The position numbers were made by a program, and so were the translations under genes. 36,630 nt of DNA from Saccoglossus kowalevskii (taxonomy: Eukaryota; Hemichordata; Enteropneusta; Harrimaniidae): positions 1-36,630 of the forward strand of contig NW_003149276.1 of NCBI RefSeq assembly GCF_000003605.2, given 5' to 3'. Of this stretch, positions 1 to 11,800 are shown piece after piece. Position 1 is the first letter of the stretch. Each line of letters starts with the position of its first letter. Below the pieces are notes generated by a model. The model did not search any database and was not told where the DNA came from. It was given only the letters and a program-made list of their open reading frames with translations.

Positions 1-41
1 AAAAAATTGCATTATAGATGGTTTTATTTCATTGTTTTTAG

Positions 42-251
42 TAGCTCGAATGGACAAAGACGACATAGATTTACCAGATATAAATGAAGGTCAACAGAAA
101 CTTCATAGTCATAATATAAAGCAACTTAAACCCCCAATATCTGAAGAACTATTGAGCTATTCTCCAAGAGATGTGACACAATATCAATGTGCAGAAACAG
201 CATACCAGACTAATAGATTTTTATTTCGAGTTAGCCAAGAACTAGGTAAAG
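42..251 (+). CDS. Exon 1: N-terminus and first helix of DED1
   Basis: The exon follows a T-rich tract and AG at 40-41 and ends before GTAAGA at 252. The first ATG in frame is at 50; I use it as the start, but its context is ordinary. The exon boundary at 42 is phase 1, like the other introns in this part of the gene, so 42-49 could be coding continued from an upstream exon outside the window. Residues 1-55 are a polar tail with no recognised domain. Residues 56-68 (RFLFRVSQELGKG) are the start of a DED, helix 1 with its FLFR core. Confidence 0.75.
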
Positions 252-2781
252 GTAAGAAACTACTTCTAATCTGCATATAGTCAGTTGAGAATGTCCTAGC
301 ATAGTGCTGTTTGAAGCTTATGAGTTTGTTGCAGCTGTTTCTCTTGAATATTCGTATATACCATGACCATGCAGACTCCTATGCATATGGGAAAATGCAT
401 TTGAAATGGAAATTCCTATCAACATCATTTGTTGGATATGTCTTGTCTGATTTTGTTACAGACAAGTTCCAATATGCGTCGTATTCACATTGATTTGCTT
501 TTACATTTAAGGTAGAGATGCAGGTTCGTGGGCACTTGGGAGTGATTTTTTTTTGCTTTTTATTATCCAAACAGTCTTGGCAATAGACTGTTAACATTTT
601 GTAGAATTGTGAATAGTGGAACACACTCAAAAGATGATTTTAAAAATATAGATAACAGGTGCAAACATTCTTTCTTTTGAATGCTTAGCAAGATTTAACA
701 AGGCTGTACATAAATAATAAAAAAAACATGACGAAAAAAAGAAATGACGGGATCTCCATATTATGCACGATATTTAACTTTTTTACAAAACGATAATACA
801 TTTAAATTTGGAACTGTTACAGCCATTTTAATTATGAGCATTAGCAAACTACTTACTGAGTGAATTGTTATGCAAATTATCTCGGCTTCTGTTTAGTGCA
901 CATCCCAGAACTTTAAAAAAATAGCTCCTAGACGCTTTGACCTTTTGTTTTAAAATTTTCACAAATGATCGACAAAGTGTTTATCTTCAAATTGCCGTCG
1001 GGGCATTGTTTTTGGTTGAACAGTGTTACGACAATCGTACAGACAACTAGCCTGGGTGTTAATTTATGCATTAACTTGAAGTAGTGAAATTTGAGCTGCT
1101 GCCCTGCAAAATTGACAACTGGTAGACAGTTTTCAAGACGGCACTTTCTTAATAGTAAACAGATGTACACATAAACCAATTTTGACAGGAAACGAAAGCA
1201 TGGTTTAGAAGCTATTTTTTTTCAAATCACTTATGACCAAAAAAGCACATTTTTGTGCATATTTCAAACTACAGTGTCCATGAAAAAAAAATACTAACAA
1301 TATTTTTAAATTCATACAATAAACTTTCTGCAAATATATAGTTTTGTGGACAAGAGAGGTCATCTTGGTTTCCTAATTAACTAATTAAAATACCTGTCAG
1401 GTAAACTGCATCTCTACCTTAAACTACCAGTGTCCATTTTGTCCTGAAAAAGACTAACAATTACATCATTTGAACATGCCATCAATCATTTCTCATGCCT
1501 AGCTGGGTTTCTGATGCACGTTGCTCTATGTTTATTTATTTTTCATTTTTATAAACTTTGACTGGCGGTCATTTTTGTCTCGAAAAACAACATTTAAAGC
1601 TTGTCATTAACTGATTCTCAGTCATGAACACTGTGGCAACATCTTAATTCAGTTGTTGTGGATGAATACCATGACTGAACAGAATTCGGTTGTTGGATTC
1701 CTTAGATGAATGTTAGTCAGAAATCAAGGACTATTATTTTTGGTTCCATCTATCTTTCCATACATTATTACCATTTGATCAACTGTGGCTGACTGGGGGC
1801 CAAAGTTGTCTGGGACAAGTTCATTCATACTTTGTTTCATGATAATGCATATTGAGTTATTTGAATTTGTTGGTTTTTATTCATGCCCATGTCGATTACT
1901 CATTAATATATTGCCTGATTTAATAGAAAGTTAGTATACAATTAGGTAATAAACTTTTGGGTAATACTGTAGGTTGTGTCAATTTTGTATTCGACCAACT
2001 TTGTTGAATTAATGGCCATATTGTCTGTAAACGTGTCCGGAACTGTTTCTTCCAGGTGAACATGGCTTTGTATTAAGATCATACAAAGCAGGGTACAGAT
2101 CATTATTAATTAAGGAAAATTATTAGGCAAACTCAAAACAATTCTGGCAGAAAATCAATCAACTGAAAAAATCTAATCTAAGAAAGAATTAAATCCAATT
2201 TCACCTAAAGCCTGGAATGAATACTAAACAATTGAATAATAATGCATTAAACACTGACTTTAACAATAACCTATCATCAACAGCTAAAACCTTAGAAAAT
2301 ATAGAACTCAAGAATAATTCAAGTGAACTAAACAAATAGATTAAGTTAAAACCTGAAAAACATGTGGATATAATGGATTATTTAATGAAACCACTGAAAC
2401 AAAGTCTTTAAGTATCTAAAAAATAATTTATATACTTGCTTCATTGACTTTCACAAAGCTTTTGGCAGCATCTGGAAAAAGGGATTGTTCTATAAATTGC
2501 TCAAAGATGGTATTACTGGAAATATATCTACAAATTAGTCATATGTATCAGCATACAAAATCATATATCATACGTTTTGGAAATAAGGTATCTCCTACAT
2601 TTGAAGCCAACAAAATTGTATGACAGAGATCGATGTGTAATGAGCCCAATGCTTTTCAATTTATAATTTACTAAAATAAATAATTCGCTGGAAAAAAATC
2701 CATGAACCAGGTTCAACTAAATAATAATAATGTTAGCTCTCTGTTGTATGCAGATGAACTTATACCATTCGATATCGCAAA

Positions 2782-2812
<31 letters not shown>

Positions 2813-5800
2813 AGGTATGCAGCATTCAATAAAAATTTTAGAGAAATATTTCCAGAATAAATGGGACACAAATTAAAAAAAACAAAAAAAACATCTATAA
2901 TATTTTAGACATATTCTGGGATTGAACCAGTTTTCCACAAATGTAGACTGTTGAGCAAAATTAGATGAATTACCATGTATCTAATATACAATGTAAGTAT
3001 TTGGCACGCATCAAAGAGCTTCCAGAACGTAACATGACAAACCAGTCACACCATGAAATGATAAAATACAAACTTCCGTAGATCACATCAATTCAAGTGG
3101 AAACTAAGAAAAATGACTCAATCAGTCAGCATTTCTTGAGCAAACTAATTTTATTCAAAAATAGTACAGTCTTACAAACACACATACACACCAATTTTTC
3201 TTTTTTTCTTTCACTTTTGAATATTTGATGCCAGTTTATTCAAAATAAAATCATCTATGTGCCAGTCGTATTTATGAACAACACATATAATGTGTTACTG
3301 CTGCAAATTGGTTAATTTTGTGTTTTGGTTAAAATCTGTTTTTGGACATGCTCTGCCAGGTTTTATTCCATTTGGTAGAAAGTAAACACATTGTGTCCTT
3401 AAATATTAGTTCCGCTTATTAGGAAATATATCATTGACAATGGCTTGTTTGTCATATAGCACTGATTTTTTTTGATTTTTTGATTTTCAGGTGATATTGA
3501 TAAAATAAAGTTTTTATGTGATGGGAAAATTCCTCATGGTGAACTCCAATCACTAGAAACAGCGCGAGATGTGTTAGGAAAACTGAAAGAATTGGGTTAT
3601 GTCAGTCTTAATGACAAAACATTCCTGGTTGAGATTCTCAACGAGATAGGGCAAATTGAATTAGCAGGAAAGATTGAAAGTAACAAAAGTAAGTACATGC
3701 AGTTGCAACATTTGTTTATTCACACTATCAAAAATCAACAAAACAAAACATTTCTGTCATTCTGGGACAGGATTGCAGTCGTACAGTTTTTGTTCAAACT
3801 TGGTACATACATTGAACATAATGAAACCATAATGTTTTCAGATCAGATTAAACAGTTATTTTGTAGTAATTAATGTTTAGGGGAAACACCACTACCTGGT
3901 ACATAACAGTAAACATGATGACATGCATTTTGAATGTCATCAGTCTGTGTGTGCTGTTATATGAGAATTTTAGACAATTACTTGGAAAGTGGGATGAGAA
4001 TAACTTGTTCCCCTATTTACTACTTTGCGCATCCAGTAAAGTGACCACAGCATGCATTCACACAGCTTGTCAATCTGGAAATTGTTTGTTTGAATCCAAC
4101 GTGTAGGTGCCCCCCAAAAACTTTTTAGGTCAGCTGTTGTCTGTGTCACGCAAGTCTTGAGTGCTTGTCTTTTGGCGTTGGCATTAACTTTTTTGACTTC
4201 TTTTTGAAAACTACATACATGTATCTGTTTTCTTTGATACTTGGTGTATATTCCGGTACATTTATCAAATATCTTAGTTTATGTTAAATATTTATTCAGA
4301 CTACATCATTGTAATATTTAGATACAATGTATAGCATTCACCAATTTGCATGATTAGTCGCTAAAAATTAGTTGTTGTTACGATATGTTATTTTGCTTGT
4401 TATGTGACATCTTTGTTACCTCTTAGTGTTTTAAATAATATTATCGAATAGTTAACTGAATAGTAAAAGAATACTGTTTAGAATATTTTACAAGAAATTA
4501 CTGAACAAAATGTTAGTGAAAGAATAGAGACAAGCCAAAAAATAGTTGTATTCTTGTATGAAAACAATGAATTTGCACAGAAATTAAGTAAATGTTTAGT
4601 TTTTAATATTTTTCAATATTTAGTTCCTACAGCCCCAATTAAAAGACGTCAAAGTTCATCAAATATTGAAAATAATTTTCGCAGAACAGGAGTTGGTAAG
4701 TATAAATATTATGATGAATGCATAAAAGTTTGCCATGAAATATTTACTTGTTGATAATCTTAATATTCAATTATATTAATATTCAATTTTATATTCTATC
4801 TTTTCTATCGTTTCTTTTATTAGATACCAGAAGCAGATTAGAACTGCAAAACGTGGATGAGACCAACAAGCTACAGATGGAGAAACATATAATTGAAAAG
4901 ATAAATAATCCTGATAATGAGACTCGACTCAAATTATATGGAGTTGACAAAGCAGTTCAAGTAAATATAATAGCGGGACATGAGGGATCTGTCATACTAA
5001 CAACGAGATGCTGGAGCTTAAAATGTTTCCAACACTTCAAGACAGCTGTGAAGAGTGGTATATTTGGACGACTGCTAACCAGTGTCCTGGTAACTGAAGA
5101 GATGCAGACAAGGGCAAACAAGTTCAATCTTAGGGTTGAAATCATTGTCACAATTACAGACATAGAAATTTCCAAAGCTGAGTGTTTTCTGCGAGGTATG
5201 CTAAATAGTTTACTTATAGTAATATTCATTTTTAGCTCCGCTGTCGACTTTGTGGAGCGGAGCTTATCATATGAGTGATTGTCCGGTGTCCGTCGTCCGT
5301 CGTCTGTGTCAATGTTTTACTTTTTCGACTTCTTCTTGAAAACTACAAGCCTGAATGCTTTGATACTTGGGTAGACCTCTCTCAGATTTGTTTATTTCAT
5401 GATCATATCTTCAATTCTCTAATTTTGGTGAACATTTTTTTTCATTTTTGGTAAAAAGTGATATTTTCGACTTCTTGTTAAAAACCACAAGTCCAATTGC
5501 TTTGATATTACATATATAGATACTACATATGGACCACTCTCAAATTTGTTCATTTCATGATGATATCTTCAATTCTCTAATTTTGATGAATATTTTTGTC
5601 ATTTTTGGTAAAAAGTGATATTTCCTTCTTGTTAAAACCCACAATCATTTATGGTTAAAAATTATATTTTTAAATTCTTGTTGAAAACAGCAAGTCCCAT
5701 TGCATTGATACTATGCATATTGTTCATTTTCTAATGATATCTTCTGTTCTTTAATTGAAATGTGCATTGCTAACAGCGGAGCTATCTCAGCCGAGGGGCT

Positions 5801-8800
5801 GCTTGTTTAATTCAAAGTCAGTATAAACATCAATGCAGACTGCAAGACTAACTTTAAAAAATAGCCAAAGACGTTCGTTTTTAGTCCACATCTGGGGGGT
5901 TCCTACTTTATTTCTCGGACATTCCTAGACTAAATTTGTTCAAAGCTGGTACAGATGCAATTCATTCAATTCACAAGTCCAATTGCTTTGATATTACATA
6001 TATAGATACTACATATGGACCACTCTCAAATTTGTTCATTTCATGATGATATCTTCAATTCTCTAATTTTGATGAATATTTTTGTCATTTTTGGTAAAAA
6101 GTGATATTTCCTTCTTGTTAAAACCCACAATCATTTATGGTTAAAAATTATATTTTTAAATTCTTGTTGAAAACAGCAAGTCCCATTGCATTGATACTAT
6201 GCATATTGTTCATTTTCTAATGATATCTTCTGTTCTTTAATTGAAATGTGCATTGCTAACAGCGGAGCTATCTCAGCCGAGGGGCTGCTTGTTTAATTCA
6301 AAGTCAGTATAAACATCAATGCAGACTGCAAGACTAACTTTAAAAAATAGCCAAAGACGTTCGTTTTTAGTCCACATCTGGGGGGTTCCTACTTTATTTC
6401 TCGGACATTCCTAGACTAAATTTGTTCAAAGCTGGTACAGATGCAATTCATAATAGATGAAATATACACCAATAATCAACATTTGAACTGATAGCTGGTT
6501 CCCTAGACTTGCTTGCAGTCTGTTGCGATTCCGATAAAAAATTCTTGAAAAATAATTATAAATTGCGTAAATGAGGGGTGAACGCGAAAGTCATGTGACC
6601 GCGAAATCCCAACAGACTTGCCATCAGTGTAAGCCATGCATGACTGATTAAGTAAAATTTTGTATTGACATCACTCATGGTTGCACCAGGTGTCTCTTCA
6701 GCAACCTCTTTAGTATGCAGCATCACTTGTCGATTGGTTGATGGAAACATTTTTAGCCTCCATACTGATGTAGTCTGAAAATGTAAACTTTAAATTTCAA
6801 CTCTGTGTATCCATTTGTACATTCTGTTCACACCTGTATTTCTGACATGCCTGGTTGATTTCTTCCAAACACCCATTTAAGGTAGAGATGCAGTTTACCT
6901 GACAGGTATTTTAATTAGTTAATTGGGAAATTAAGATGACCTCCCTTGTCTACAAAACTATATATTTTCGGAAAGCTTATTGTATGAATTTTAAAGTTTT
7001 TTTAGTATTTTATTTTCATTGACACTGTTGTTTGAAATATGCACAAAAATGTGCTTTTTTGGTCAAAAGTGATTAAAAAAAAATAGCTTCTAAACCATGC
7101 TTCTGTTTCCTGTCAAAATTGGTTTATGGGTACATATGTTTACTATGAAGAAAGCGCCGTCTTGAAAACTGTCTACCAGTTGTAAATTTTGTAGGGCAGC
7201 AGCTCAAATTTCACTACTTCAAGTTTATGTGTAAATTAACACCCAGGCTAGTTGTCTGTACGATTGCTGTAACACTATTTAACTAAAAACAATGCCCCGA
7301 CGGCGTTTTGAAGAGAAACACATTGTCAATCATTTGTGAAAATTTCAAAAAAAAAGGTCAAAGCGTCTAGGAGCTATATTTTTTTAAAGTTTTGGAATGT
7401 GCACTAAAAAGAAGCCGAGACAATTGCTAATTTACATAACAATTCACTCAGTAAGAAGTTTGCTAATGCTTATAATTAAAATGGCTGTAACAGTTCCAAA
7501 TTTAAATTTATTATCGTTTTGTAAAAAAGTTAAATACAGTGCATATAATGGAGATCCCGTCATTTCTTTTTTTCATCATGTTTTTTTTATTATTTATGTA
7601 CAGCCTTGCAAAATCTTGCTAAGCATTCAAATGGGATAATTTTGCATCTGTTATCTATATTTTAAAATCGTTTTTTGAGTATGGTTCACTATTCACAATT
7701 CTACAAAATTTCAACAGTCTATAGCCAAGACTTTTTGGATAATAAAAAGCAAAAGAAAAAAAAAATCACTCCCAAGTGCCCACGAACCTGCATCTCTACC
7801 TTAATATCTTACATTATATCTATGCACATGTATTTGTTTCATGATCCAATTCAAGGTACCTGAATGCGGCCATTTTAGTGATCAAAATAAAACATTTCTG
7901 CCATTTCATAACAAGATCTCAGTCATGCATGGAAATACTTAATTTGCAGTACCAAACTTGACTTATAGATTTACCTTTTTGCGCGTAATTTTGTTTTAGG
8001 GTGAAATTCAAAATGAAAACCAGTATATTTGATTATTACTTGGTTTTGAAAACAGCTAGCAATTGGCTTTGATGTTTTATTTGTTGACACTTTCAATGGG
8101 CCTTAGTCATATGGTGATAAGTTAATTTTTTTTCTTAAGCCTTTGAAGCAGACTCTAAGATATTTGATGCTGCAAGAGCAGTCAGCAATACTGAGTTATT
8201 CACTACAACTAGAAGCACAACACATATTGAATATCTTAATCTGATGCTGATTGGATGGCCTTCAAAGACTGAAACAAAGCTCTTCAATGAAATGACAAGT
8301 TATCTTAAGAAATCCTGCACTGAAAAAAAAGCATTAACAAACAAAGTAACTCAACTGCAGGTAGGGCCCTGACTACTCATATACCAAAAGTGAATTGCCC
8401 ATGATCAGTACCATATTATGTGATGTAGTAAGCATGCGTCAAACTGATAAGCATGATTCATTGTAGGGTGGTGACGCAGTATTCATGAATTGTTAAAACA
8501 CTATAAAATGTTATTTTGAACATGCACAAGACATATGTTATGGTAATCATATACCGGTATCATGTTCTTTGCCTTTATTATAACAGAGCGAGAACATGCA
8601 CAAAAACAAAAAGCAAGCCAGTTAACCAAGCACTCTAATGGACACAATAGCCTCGAAGTCTTTGTAGTGTATGTGTCTTTCTCAAAACGAAGTTGATAAT
8701 GTTTTGTACGTTAATTAAGTAATTTATATGAAAGGAATTTCACCCCACAAATACATTCCAGTTGTTATCATATATGTCATATGAGTGTCAGTAATAATAG

Positions 8801-11800
8801 ATAGTACAGACAATAGTAAAGAAATGAGATTTGTGACAAGATGATAATTGTAATTGGCATAACAATAAACAAATGCATATTAATTACCTAATTAGCATAA
8901 GACTTGGTAAATTTTCGGCTTTTCGACTTATATCTTATAAGTACTAATCATCACTTTTCAATGAAACTTGGTAGATAGAATTTATAGGACAATGCACAGA
9001 CCTGATTGGTTTTAGGTTAATAATATTTGCATATGAATTACGAGCACACATGAGTTCTTCCTAAGCTTTCTTTGATCTCCAATTGTATTTTTACATATAT
9101 CACTCATGAACTGAAGATCGAACATAAGAAATGTGATGTTCTAGCAGCAGAAAAGAGGGTCCATGAGAAGGAAGTACAAGACCTTAAGCAAGAAATGTCA
9201 AGCCTGCAAAATACACTGGAAGCAAAGGTAAATAATGCAACAATAAAATGTAAAATTTCCTGTGTCTGTTTATGTCGTCCCCAATGTCATAACGACATGT
9301 GCTAGGGTTAAATGTTAATCAAAAAGAAGTAGACTTAGGTCAAATATTAACAAAAATCACTCATTAATATTTATGTTTTTATCACTTTGTGTGTGTACTA
9401 TAAACCAGTTTAAAATTACACAATTATGTAGCACTGGGATTATATAGACTGATGGGTATGCACCATTATAGTGAAGATAGTTATATGCATATAAATAGAC
9501 AAGAACACACACTGGTCATACTTATACATACGATGCACACACAAACTAAAATTATGCTTGGTATGGTTCTCAACCCAGCAGTAGCGCTCACCTCTGCAAT
9601 AATTCACTGCTAAATTTGGGCATTCCCCACTCACTATGCAACGCATACTTGGTCATTAAGAAGAGTAATACCTAGTTCAGTATTGTCTTTTAGTGAATTT
9701 TTTTTTTAAATATTTTCCGGTATTATATAACGCATTAATATAAAAATGAGTAAAAATTAGCAATGTTCAAATGACTTGCTTTAGCCAAGTGTGTATTACA
9801 GAAAGGATCTTGTTGAATTTGCTCTATCATTAGTGCAATGCATTTTGTAAATGATATTTGTGTATATCAAGTCATATTTTTGATAATCCAGCATGTGTGC
9901 TTCTGTCTAATAAAGCATAATGTGGTATATATATTCTCTAGATTTTTATACCGTACATCTGTGACTTTACTTTACAAATCAATTATTGTATTGTATTTTT
10001 TCTAAACACAATTAAAGGAAACTGAAATACAAAGTATTACTGAAGAACTGAAGCGCATACAAAAGCAATGTGATAATCAGGCAACAGTACTGGCTGCAGA
10101 AAAGAGGAATCATGCGGAAGTACAAAACCTTAACCTGCAAAATACGCTGGAAGCAAAGGTAAATAGTGCTCGATGGAAAATTTCTTTGGTTTGTTTATGT
10201 CACCCCCAATTACAATGTCACAAGGTTAGGTCAAACATTGACCCGAAATCAAGACCCATGTTAGCCAAGTGTGAAATACATTATGCATATATAAATAGAG
10301 ATAAGAATGCACACTATATAATCTCACACATACAATGCCACACATGAAGTACGTGAAACCATAGTTTATTAGGTATGAATATAATTATGCTTAGGTATGT
10401 TTCTCGTTTCAAGCAATATCGCTTTGAACCTGCAATAGTTCAGTACTAAATGTGACATTCATCATGCACCAATGTGTACGTGGTAAGATTTACTGCATTC
10501 AATTAGACACCATAGACTCCGGTCAGTCAAAATGACTATTTTGAACTGTAGGCTTTAACCTGGATCAGCCAATGGCAGAAAGAGAGATCTAGGTCAGGGG
10601 AAGCCCTATGCAGTGCCATCCTGCCTTATGTTCACTCTCTGTTTTCTCTGCACCAAGTGTGCTTCATAGCAAAACAGTGTGGTTCAGTCAGCAGTTTTTT
10701 CTAGCTGAAGTACTCCTGTACTATATATATCGTATAGTCTCTATATGGTACATCTTACAAAATAAAATTTATTTGACAATTGTATTTTGTTCTAAACATA
10801 ATTAAAGGGAAAAGAAGAGAAGAATCATGGGAAGGAAGTACAAGACCTTAGGATACAAATTTCATTCCTACAAAATGAAATCAGACAGAGAGATAATCAC
10901 ATTAAGGAATTAAAAGGAAAAATACAGGATTATACACAAATACAGCAGCCATTACTAAAACCGGAAGAAAAGGTAAATAACGCAACAATGTAAAATTTAC
11001 AATTTCTGTTTGTGTTGTCCTCAATTACAATATCACAAGGCCACAGGGTCATAGAAAATATTACTCAATATGCAAATAAATTTCATTATTACATATGTAC
11101 TGCAGTTTATTTTGATTCGTCCCTGAAATCAAAATCGGTATTTCCACAACCCATATGCAAATGAGGTCCGAGAGCAAACAAAGTAGTCCCTTCAGGAGTA
11201 CAGTTTTTCGGAATAAACAATATTTAGAAGTACGATATTTTCCCCTTGGGGTACATGAATATACTTGCCGAGTGACATGAAATTTGAACAACAGTAATGG
11301 TACTTTTAGGCAGTCACTTATTTGGGCCCAAACTAATTTGCATATCACCCATGCAATAATGTTTTCGGTATTTTCACGGTCGATATGCAAATGAACATGG
11401 TATTTTCATTGGCTACCGAACTATTTTTATTTTGTAAACACATTTTCGTCTGCTATTTTTATCCAATTCAAATCGTTCAACAACATTTTTGGCATGTGAG
11501 GTGTACTTCACATGAAATACTACGATTGGGAGAACTTAATGTGTGTTGACCACTTGGAAACTGAGTTTTATAAACATTGAAGGGCTCTCAGAAGATCCAT
11601 CAGCAGTAAAATCAGCGATTACCATGGAGCCACAACCATCAGCATCGAGATAGCAGGTTTCTGCTGGCGACGTTGCGACGTTACTCCACGACCAGCAAGC
11701 AACATCACACATGAAGGGTGTAGCGTGCAGCCACAGTCCCTCACGAAAGACTGTGGTGCAGCTAAGCGACAACCGCTGTCGACGAAAGTCATCCAGTTGC

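Larger units (their letters stand above)
252..3490 (+). other. Intron 1
   Basis: Bounded by GTAAGA and TTTTCAG. It contains a TTAA-flanked MITE (507-1422), a degenerate LINE fragment (about 2150-2800) and an AAAT microsatellite. In 1423-2140 and 2820-3490 I see only AT-rich sequence, with weak continuation of LINE-like sequence to about 3130. Confidence 0.75.

Noticed and set aside
379-1179. Minus-strand frames at 379-630 and 928-1179 as small genes
   Set aside because: They fall in or across the MITE, and related frames appear in the other copy at 7675-7863.
4957-5229. Minus-strand frame opposite exon 4
   Set aside because: Antisense shadow of a plus-strand exon with good splice sites and matching phase.
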